Of a DNA stretch of 64,000 nucleotides, positions 26,201-38,200 are shown piece after piece. Below the pieces are notes generated by a model. The model was not told the origin of the DNA, ran no database searches, and saw only the letters and a program-made list of their open reading frames with translations. This DNA is from Sindora glabra (lineage: Eukaryota > Streptophyta > Magnoliopsida > Fabales > Fabaceae). How positions within the stretch are numbered: the first letter of the stretch is position 1; each line of letters opens with the position of its first letter. The position numbers were made by a program, and so were the translations under genes. The DNA is taken from contig CM035225.1 in assembly GCA_020226215.1 (NCBI GenBank), positions 15,759,868 to 15,823,867 of the forward strand. Direction: 5' to 3'.

Positions 26201-29200
26201 ATGGTTTGTTAAATTCTTTTGACAATTCAAGGGTTTGGTATTACAATTTTCATTCAAAATTTGATTATCTCTTATTTTTTTATTATTATTGTGAATAACT
26301 TCTTAGATAATTTGCTAAATAAAATTGGTCAATTGATTATCCATTGCAATATCTAGCTAAAAAAGTAATTGTAATTAATTCTCACTTGTAGATTAGTTGT
26401 GATTGATTTAAATTAGTAACTAGGCTTTGGTGATTTGAACTTGAGTGAATCAATAGTTGCCTAAGAAAAATTGAGAATGAATTTAACAATTTTTGTTAGA
26501 TTTGGTCTTAACCTTGTTTTGAATGTTCAACACTATTATTAATTAGGTCTAGATACTTGTTTTGGATTGATATTAGTAATAGGGGATTGATTGGTCATTT
26601 GTTTTTAGTAGTCCACATTAGGAACTTACATGTTTATTATAAGCTTTGAAGTATTCATAGATTAAGTAATCTAATTTTAAGTAAATTCCTTGAGTGTTGA
26701 TGATAAATTTGAGAATTGAAGTGTGATTTCCCTTGGACTAGATTTCCATATTCTACTAATTTCAATTTAATTTTACTTTCAATTGTTTCATTTAAATTGC
26801 TATAGAAAATCCTTTTTATTTTCATTCTATATTTATTGATGGACTTTTATTCCCTTGGATTTGACCTAGATTCACCCTTACTACATATTTAAGTAAGCTC
26901 AAAAATAATTTTCAGCATGAAATGATATACATCAATAGATGATGGTGCAAATGTTTAATTTTACTATATCTTGCCTAACCTTAAGTTTATTATTGCCTTT
27001 GATGCTTGCTTTTAATTACATTCTTTGTTTATGACATTATGGAACTTTTGGATTTTCTTTTTTGGATATATACCATATGTTTATATTGTTTCATTTTGTT
27101 CCCTTTTTCTTATCACAAAAGGGAGAGAAGAAGGATTAATATTGATATTTTGTAGCACGAGTTGAGGGGCAGCTAAATATGATTTAAATTTTTTGAATTA
27201 TTTTAATCACCAAGAGTTGTAAGGGGCAAATTCTTAACCTCAAAAGGTTAATAATTTTCTTTTAATGATTACAAATTCAATTATGTTGTTATGCAACTTA
27301 AAAGAAATGCTTTTCTATTAGCAAGGTTGTCGACAAAGTTTTAGAACATCTTAGCTTTCTAGAATTAATGAAAAATTATGTAATTAGGGTGTAAATAATT
27401 TTTCAAAGCTTAAAACAAATTAAAAACATGTCAAATGTTTTTGGAAAACATTGTGAGCCTTTTATGCCCAAAAAAAAAACTTTTGGAACCTTTGGTTTTA
27501 TCTCAAAAGAATTAGGATTTTACAAAATTCACTCTAGTTGGTTATAAATTAAAATTTCCATTCAATACAGGGGTTTTTAGGCTAATGATCGAGCACTAGG
27601 TGCAATCATTGATAGTTGGAAATCAAATCTCTATATTTTTAGGAAGTCACACTTAATAATTAACTATTGGGTCCAACAATCAACAATTAAGCTCTAAGGG
27701 CCAATACCTTAGAAAATAGGGGACTATAGGATACAATAGCCAACTGCTAGGTAATGGAACTATGTATTTTCATTGTCCTTCACGCCAATAGTCAATTATT
27801 GGGTCCAATGGTTGATCATTACAAAGTGGATTTCAAATTTTTACTACATTGTAACAATTATTTTCATACCAAAATTGTGTGTAACGGCTAAAATGCTTGT
27901 TAAACTCATATTTAAGGTCAATCACTACTCTAATAAAAGATCCATTCATTTCATTGCTTCACCTTATTTGAGAACATTTCTCTTAAGTTTCAATGATTAT
28001 TTGCTACTCTCTTTTAGGAATTTCATTGTGTAGCCATGCTTTAAAAATTTGTAAGCTAAATTTCCTTGTATTCAAATCAATTTTCTTGTATTGTTAGGGT
28101 AAGGAACCCTTAGGAAATCCAAGAGTGATGTATCTCTTTGTTTAATGAGTGCTTTCGGTGAGAAAACATCAAATGGATTGCTTTGTGTCCAAGAAGAGAT
28201 TGTAAAGGCTTCTTCAAGTGCCTATTTCAAACCTAAAGAGATAATGCGTTGGCAAATCCAAGTCAAATAGGGTTGACAATGAAAGTAATCCTTAGAGTAT
28301 TGGATTTTTAAGGCTGAACTATTATAAATATTGCATTTGTCTTCCTCTTTCCTATCTCTTTAATTTTTCAGCACATTTATTTTGATTGTTTATTTGATAT
28401 TGTGTTCATTTATGATGGTGTGGTTGAATATTTAATTTGTGCACTTTAGCTTGCTTGTGAATTAAGAAAGGTTGTTCATTAAGTGTTTCAAAGTCATTTG
28501 TTATTGAGAAATCCTTTTAAAAATATAAATTTGTTTCTAAAGTTTGGGAAATTTTAGAATCTAATTCACCCTCTTTTGACAGAATCCTTAGATACGAATT
28601 TCATGTTCACTAAGAATGTAAAACGTTTTACACTCACAAATGCATTAATTTTAAAATCATGATTTTATACCTCGTGTTTTATGCAATGCAGCAAATTTTA
28701 TTGTTGTTATCGGTAACATTTGTGTGATCCAGCTCCCTAGTCTGGGATCATATAAATGTCTACAAGCTTTATGTGGTCCTACACTGGGGAGCACTGCAAA
28801 CGTGAAGGCCATTAAAATATATGAAACAATAGTTATTCTTTAATTTATTTATTTCAAAATAATTATTGCAGTGATATAACAATTTAAAATGTTGAAAATA
28901 TAAAATTCAATATTGTTCATGTTAATTACATTTTTAATAAATTAAAACATTAAAGCATAAATATAAAATTTATGAAAATATTCATGGTACTTGACTTTAA
29001 GATAATAATAAATGTTTCAATAAAAAAATTGAAAGTTTTTTAGAGTAGAATTTTTACCATTAATTTTTCTTTATTTGTAGCATACAAAACATATAAAAAG
29101 TTAAAAAATCTTCATAAAGTTATGTCATTCATAAAATTATTTAAGCAAGGTAAAAATATTTTGAAATACATTTGGAAATATATCACTTTATTGATCATTT

Positions 29201-32200
29201 TTAATTACTTTCATTAATTTATATTTTTTTACAAAATTTATAATATTATAATATTTAAAGAATAAAATAGATATATCACAAAAATAGTTAATGTTTGGGA
29301 CGAGTTTGAAAATTTTCTAAAGGTGGAGAAGAGGCCGAGGAATTAACTCTAAACTTTAGGGGAGCATGGGAGTGAAATTTCGTGATTAAAGTCCATAAAT
29401 GTGAATGGCTAACCTTCGACGTCGATGAAAGGCATCAATTTTCAAATTCGTATTGGAGACCAATACGAGGTTGCCTACACTTAAATCCAAATCTGGATAG
29501 GAGATTCCCTGCAGGTCAAGGAAAAAGAGAAATTTTTATGTGCATGCAATACATTAAACCATTTATTATTCGAAATGTTGTCTATAACATTAATTATTTT
29601 TGGAAAAATTACCCATTAATAATAAATGGCAGATGAATTAGGATTCACACTTCATAGTTGCATTTCGGCATTTAAATGAGTCAGCACCATTGCATTTTAA
29701 TAAGCCTCACCCATTTAATTAATGTAAAACTTATAAAAATGTATGGTCCATTCATTTGAACGGCAATTATATCTAGGTTTATTATATTAAATTCAAATTT
29801 ATAATTAATTTAGTTTTTAAAAAATTATTTTAAATATATAACATGATATATTGCATGTATACAAGAATTTTTCCCAAAAAGAAAAGCCAGATTCAATAAA
29901 TTAATAAAATCTGAAATATCATATAAATATAATTCTTAATCGATATTACCTTGAAATGGAGAAAGCTAACTCCTGCGATAAGCTTTTGAAACATTATTCT
30001 AGCCTGTGATAATTCATGAAGAGACACAATTCAGAGACTAATAAATTAAAGACGATATTTATTAATGAATTGTGGTTCTGAATTGACTTGCCCAAATACT
30101 TCATGCATTATTTTTAAGTATATGCTTTATGATGAATAAGGCTCTCTTTTTAAGGTGTAAGATTGCACCTTAGGGATAAAGTGAAAAGTTTGAATCCTTA
30201 ATTATGAAATTAAGATCTTAAAATTTGAAAAACGGAAAGTCTACCATGCCCCGATCAAAACCAAAGCAAATTTGCTTGAATTACGATTTTTATGAATAAA
30301 GTTGTATGTTTTACCTGAATAGTATCAATTTGCTATTTACATACTATTCACATGAAACTGGCAATTTTGTTCATAGAATTCGCAATTGAGGATAAATTTG
30401 CCCTAATTTCCATCAAGGCATAATAATCTTTTTTTTTTGAAAAATAATAATGAATTAAAAATGGTTATTAAGTTTATAATTATTTATTTTCTTAATTAAT
30501 TTATCATCATTAATTATGATATATACTTTATTCCTTAAAATAAATCTTAGGAAAAAAATTAAGCACATTTTGTAACTAACCACTCTCCAAAATAGGTTTT
30601 ACAAAACAACGTACGATAGTATTATTTTAAAAAAGTCAAAGACTTTCATGCCTCTAACCAGGTTTTCAAAACCAAGGAGAAAAGGAAATTTAATGCTCTG
30701 AAAATGTTAATCAGGAATCGGGAGTATTCAAACGCAGACAAAACATACATGCAGTGGGTTATGAACATTGGATCTCTAAGATAATAAAGAAACCCACGAG
30801 ACCTTAGCTTCATCGAATCCTCCGGCAAGGACAATGTCACCATAGAGTTGTCTGACTCCGCCGTCGGCATACTCCATAAGTAGCCCAACTGTTTTTTCTC
30901 CCAAAACCACCTAAGTTGAGGACAATACATAATTTATAAGAAGCCAAGCTAATCTTCTCAACTTTAACAAGACATACAGGAAGATGAGGACAGACCTCTT
31001 TAACCTCAATTACATTCGGATGGCGAAGATTTCTGAAGTTCATGATCTGCCTCTTCACATATTTATTACCCTTTGGAAAAAATCATGTTCACGAGCAAGT
31101 AATAATTTATAAAAGCAGAAACAAATAGATGCATATTAATGCATCAATATAAACATTGAGTTATCAAGAGCATGTGCTCGTGGAGAGTGTTATAAGAATC
31201 GTAATACTCACAACGTGGCCATGTGGAATGCATTTCATGGCAAATACCTTGCCCGTCTGTCTGTCGCGCACTTCAAAGACCTCATCTTGTATCTTTTCCA
31301 ACATCTCATACTTCTCTTTTGTTTTAGCCCTCTTGTTTTTGTTGTTGATATAAACTGCTTGAACTTCTTTCAAGTACCATGGATACTTCTTGATTTCTTC
31401 AATAGTGATTCTCTACAAAATGGACCTCAATATTTAAGACTGTTACAATGCACGAAATTCTTCGGTTGATATCAACAGTAGTTGTTAAAAAAAATAAAAA
31501 ATAAATCTTGAACTGTCACTTAATAGCCAAAAAAAAAAAAGATTTAATAACATGGTACGTTATTACTTCCAGAACACAGTACCATAGTATCTAAGATCAG
31601 TTATTTATGATTCTAAAACATGGTATCCAACTTAGGCTTTCTGCTTTTCTCAGGGGCTCCTTCAATTATTGCTTTCATTAAGGAGAAAAAAAATGAAAAA
31701 GCAAAAGAATACTTATGCAATGTTATCACAAAAATATATACCTGATCTGGATTTGTATCGAGCATGCGCCCAATTAGATTTTTGCAGTCTTCAGATACAC
31801 TGTGTTTGTCCAACCATTGAGAATCGACAGTGTCCTATATAAAAAAATAGTTAATTAAGTCCGGGGAGAAGCACGCGTTTTACAAATTTAAGAATTAGAA
31901 GGTGCTGACACCCAAAATAGGAAATTACATTTTGCAAAATTGGCGGTTCTAAGGTCAGCATGTAATGAAGAACCGCTCCACAAGACCATACATCTGCCAT
32001 CTGAGCAGCAGAAAACATAATGGAAGCAGCACTCATTGAATAATTCTTGTTCCATTAAAATAAATGATTCACAACCTCAACACAGAATCTGACAAATGTT
32101 TGCTTCAAGAAACAGAGAGCCGCATAAGTTAGTGTTCATGCATGACCATCTCAATCTCTCTCTCTCTCTCTCTCCAAAAAAAAAAAAAAAAAAACACTCA

Positions 32201-35200
32201 GGGAATAAAATTACCATTCCATCGTAGTATTCTTTGGGATGAGATTCAACTTCTGGAGCCATGTATTCCTCAGTTCCTACTGATGATTTAGGTCTAGAAT
32301 GATGCACGAATGACTATTGAAAATAAAAATTTTATTAGCAGCCTAAAATTTAAATTATATAATATCTCAAATACTACTTTAATGGGTTGTTTAGAATTAA
32401 AACCGATCTATCATCGACAAACCTTTGATAAACCAAAATCACAAATTTTGAGGCCACCGGCAGGCAATAAGATATTTTTTGGCTTCAAGTCCCGATGGCA
32501 TATGCCCTGCAAATAAGAAACTTGAAAATAAAAAGTGATATGCAAAATTAATTTTCAAACAATACATACCACTGTTTTAAATTGACAACATTGCGGTTGC
32601 AGTTGCGGCACCCGCCGCATCTGCATCGGGTTGCAATTGCGGCACTATTGCAATTCACAAACATTGCAGTGTATTGCAACTGCAACCTCACAATATGGTA
32701 TATTATTGCAGCCGCAACAGCTGCAATACAATCATTTATGAATTTTTTTGATAAAATAAAAGTTAAAATTTTTGATATTTTACATTCAAATAAATCTTAT
32801 TTGACGTGAAATGATATTATGCTAAATTAAAAGAATTAATGTCATATAACATGAATTAATAATTATATATGAATTTTATTATATATTAGGTAGATAATAT
32901 GAAATTTTACTACTACGATGTTTGTAACTTGCATTTTTACTTTCGCAATATCTCTCCAATTGCAATTTAAAACCTTGTTACGTACCTTAGAATGAATGTA
33001 GCTCACCCCTTCTATGAGCTCTTGGAACATTTTTTTAGCCTGAATTAGTATAAAAATATTATACAATTGAGTGTCAAACAAACAAAAGGGTCCATGCAGA
33101 TTAAAAAGAAAGAAGAATTAAACAGCCCAAATTTGCATTTGTTTTAATTTCAGTTGGAAGTAGCTCAAATTTGTAACTGCCATTTCTTCATATTTCCCTC
33201 AAATTTGTAATGGCAATTTATCTTTCCATGCCTTTCACACCTACTTTCCATCGATAATTCAAAGAAATCGAGTAGACCTTTGATTCTGGCCATGCTCCCT
33301 CCAATGTTAGATGCACTTGGAGGTTATAACCTTCCACAAGTTCCATGACTATCGCACGTATATTTTCATGAGAAGTCTCCTACGTTAACATCGAAGACGT
33401 CCCATACGAGTCAAACTATGTGTAATATGTAGAAACCAAGCTATTATTTTCAGTAATAACTAAAATAGGATGTATATGCATAAAAACGCACACCTCTATG
33501 AACATAACCACATTGGGATGACGAAGATCCTTGTGGATCGTGATTTCCCTTTCCACATTTTCGTTTTCCTATAAACGAAGGAAATGTACACACAAACATG
33601 TCATTATAGTATAAGTTCATAATCACATAATATACAATAGGAAATCTTGTGTAAACATGAAGTTATGATATTTAATAGGAAAAACATATAGTGCAACAGT
33701 TTTTTTAGTAGTCTAAATTTACAACACTAAATTGATGGTTATAATTTAATTAATCAATTTTCAAATAGTAATGAATCTCATCTAAAATGAATTAAATTAT
33801 GACCATCAACTTAATGATGTAAATTTATACTATTAAAAAAGTGATGCACTATATACAACTCCTTGTGTAATACGGTAATCCTATAGTATGCTCTAATTGG
33901 GTGCGACCCGAATATATATTTTTTTGGGCGATTTTTAAAGATAAAACTATGTAATTAATAATAACAATGAGCAAAATATGATTAAGGGACTCATTCTCAT
34001 TTAGAAATGGAATATTCATCCCGATTCCTATTTTAGTATCAGTAGATATTTCTGTGCTTATCCCATCTTCGCAGTCGTTCAATTTACCATTTTTATTTAA
34101 ATAAGACATATTTAATCATGTTATTATTTTATTTAAATAAAAAATTTAATGAAGAAAATTTTAATTACATTAAAGCTGAAGGAGTATTTTATATTTTTAT
34201 TTTCAAATAAAGATTATAATATACAAATAAAATAATAATTATCCACGCGTATAATAATGATACAAAAAGTGGTGCCTCGTGTAAGGACTAATAATATAGG
34301 ATAAGATATGCAAAATGTTCCTTGAATAGTGATTTGAAAAGTACCATTTTGGAATAATAAAAAAAATAGCATTAGATTTTCTTATTTTTAAAAATGTTGT
34401 GAAAGGTTAAAATTTATTTATAAATCCTGATCTTTTGGAGTTTTTCTTAAAAGAAGAAGAAAAAAAATGAAGTGCACTTGAACAGCCATAACAACTGTGA
34501 GAGGAATATGATAGAATTATTACAACAGATGGAGAGATTAAAGGAGGATAAATAATGAAGAGAAAGGATAATGCGATAAATGTGATATTAATATGTGCAA
34601 TTGATATATGTGACATGATAATTAAATTTGGGGTCTTAGATTTGACATTAATCTTCAAGAAGATATTTAACTTTGACTACATTTGTTTGACTAAATCAAT
34701 GATTACCTTAGTTTTGCCAATTGTAAATTATATTTGATAGTTTGTTGTGTGTAATGAATAGATTATTGTCCATGCATAATTCTTATTGTATGTTGTAGAG
34801 CCATATGTCTGCACTTTTAGGGAAAGTATCCCTGACGAGAGTTTATAAATAGAAGAAACTCTATTTGATTATTGAAAGATTTATGTTGCATATTAGGCTA
34901 TATAGAGATAAAGGTGTTTTTATTAAGTCAAAGTCTACTTAGTTAGTTAGCTAGGTTTATGGAACTAATTAGGCTACACACTAGTCATAATCAAGTCGTG
35001 TCATGATAGATAATTTGATTTCAGTGGATAGGACGTTAGTTTTAGTTAACAACCATCATTTAAAAGGCATTTCAAAAACTATATCGGAAAGAACAAATGC
35101 ATAAGATGTCGGTTTTAGTTAACAACCGCTATTTAAAAGGCATTTTAAAAGTTACACTAGAAACCATAGATGCATAGGATGTTGATTTTATTTAATAACT

Positions 35201-38200
35201 AATGACTATTATTTTTCTATAAATTTTTGCTCTAACCCTCTCTTTATATTCTCTTGATATGTACTTGATTATTGACTACTTTCATCACTAGAGTATCTAA
35301 TATACTCTCATGATTAGGGTAGAGAAAAATAAGCAACAAATTATAATTTGCATCAAGTATAATGATTTTGATACATAGTGTTTCTACTATTCTCTCACTT
35401 CACTTTCATTGAGAAAATTTACAATTGGAGAACCTTAACATTCAATGCCACCATTGTATACTCTCATAAATGAAATGGAGTAAAGATGGAAAGGAAAGGC
35501 TGGTGAGTAATTATTTGAGATGTGGTTCTTCTTCTCATTCTACTTGCATAATGCTAGACTATACAAATTGAAGAAATTTGAGCAACAAACTAGAATTTGC
35601 ATTGAGTATGAAGATTTTGATATGTATTGGTTTTCCTATTATTTTTAAGTATTCATGTAAACATATGGTTTTTATTTATTGATGATTTAATGCATTTATT
35701 ATGTATGAATTTGTAAATGTGGTATCTCTTCACTTATCTATTTGCACTTTAATTATTAATAGACTAATAACAATTAAAATTGTATAAATTTATAGAATAT
35801 TTCTCTTTTCTCATCTGCAAGTTATTTTTATTCTAAATTCTATAATTGACATTTAGATTATATAAATTAATAAAGAGTATACATATCAAAATAAATATAA
35901 CTTTCTATATTAAATTGGTTCAATAATATCTTTCTTTTCATTCATAATTTCAAATCAAATATATCACAAAATTTATATGAAAACAGTTTGCAATGTTTAA
36001 GGTGTCAATTGAAGATGCTTAAAACATCAGTTATTTACATAACCAAGATTTGAAGATAATTAGAATATTTTTGTGTTGAGTAAATAGTAAACATGAAAAC
36101 ATTAATTTTGGGATTAACTAACATCTAATATCAATATGATGACATTTCCTTCAAAATTGAAGACATCTAAATAAATGACATTTATGAAGAAGTTTAAATG
36201 AATAGAACTAATGATGACTAAATGAACAATATTTATAAAGGTAAGGAACTTACAATTTTTTTTTGTGGTGACCAACATCTAAGTTCATTTCAATTTACAT
36301 GATAGTTTATCAATAATTTACACATTGTTTTAGTACTTCATTGACATGTTAAGGCATTACAACCATACAAAGGACCAAACTTATGATGGTGATTATAAAC
36401 TAATAACTAACATCTTATTATTTGCTTTTAGCCTATATATAGGGTTCTTCCTACTTATTTGAAACAAAATGGAGATCAATTAAGATGGCTCTCCTTCCAT
36501 TAAAAAGAGGGCTTCTTAGTTGGAGGGTGTAAATCTATCAAGATAGTTCTCCTTTCATCTAACACATGGTAGCCATCTATTCTAAGAAATTAAGAGGCAT
36601 GATGATAACTTGTAGCTAACCATTGAAAGATCACATGATTACAAATACCTCCATGATGGTAGGCAAAAGGCTTCATTTTGCTAAATAAAATTCATTGCTT
36701 TACGTGTACTTTGCATTTTTAGTAACTCTAACACTTTACTAGCCGAAATTTTTGTAGCCTACTCATTACTATTTGGAACAATTTTACTCAACATTCCTTT
36801 AGCACCACTTTCCTAGACGCTTCCAAGTTAGTGTTATCTTCGAATTTCCAACCTTAATTGAAGCACTCCCTATCCTAAAGGAAAGCTCAATAAGGACTTG
36901 GTGATAGTGTTGGTGTCTTCCTAAATGCTCATCCTTTTTATGCAATTTTATATGATCCTAATTCATTATTTGCATAATTTGTACATTTATTTAATCATTG
37001 CTTTATAGTGATACGCTAATATACTGTGTACATGAACTTTGATTTATTCATTAATAGTTAAAGTTACTTTTATTAATATATTGCAATTATAACTGGTGAA
37101 ATAAATACTTATTATAGATTTTGCATGTTCACTAGTGAAGTGGGATGATAGTTCTTTTGATGAAGCAATGAAGCAATAACTTAGAAGAGGATAGGAACAT
37201 GGTTCATAAAGGCATGGGTATTGATGCTCTGTAATCTTACTATGACTAGCAATTTCTATACAATCATATTCTACATTTATGCATGAAATTTTGAGAAATT
37301 CTAGAATCTTCTCAATAGCATTGCATCGAATAGCATGGCACAACTATGATATTTTTTTCCAAGTTTGAAATAGGACATAGAATAAACAATAATTCCATTC
37401 TCACTTTGAAATATGAGGATAGTTAGAGGTTCATAGCAAATGAACCAATCAAGCATTTCAAGATTAATAGACATAAGATTAATGGAATTGAGCGCCTTAG
37501 AAGCCATTATGCAATATGATGGAATTATGAGTAAAGGATAACTACTTTTCCTTTTAATTTGGGCAAATATGCCATATATGCTTTTTGTAAATGAAAAGGT
37601 TATTGTTTATTGTAAATATTAGTTTTTTCATTGTATATGTTTATGTACTGATATAAAAATAAATAAAATGATATAATCAATTTTTGTAATAGATTATCTT
37701 CTTTCTCATATGTTTTATTTACATTCAATTTGTTATTGTTTATGTTAGTTTAATTGTATAAGAAAAATTCCATAATGCCCAAAAAAATTAATCCTACCGA
37801 TTTTAATTAGAGTAAGTTCAATCAAAAATAAAAATAGTTCAATTCATTATTAAATGATTGTGAAATTCTTACAAGATTTATACTTAGTTTATAAAATTGT
37901 TGCTTGTATATAATATGTGTGATATAATATAAATTATATTTTTTATTCTAGTTATATATATATATATATATGGAAATTGTTATCTGGTTTTAAACTAATG
38001 TGTAGTATGTGTACTTGGCCATTCTGGAAAGGTTTTATGATTGTTCCAAAATGATTATAGAAAAATTTATAGAAATAAAAAAATATATTTTTTAATATTA
38101 TGATGTTAGTTCTTAATTAGAAATCGATGTTAAACATTACTTAATGGAAAAGTTACAAAAGTAAAGGAAATATGTTCTTTGATATTATGACATTGGTTCT

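Noticed and set aside
37044..37507. Two overlapping minus-strand frames of 99 and 68 codons in intron 1
   Set aside because: No domain or splice context; not similar to any kinase segment.
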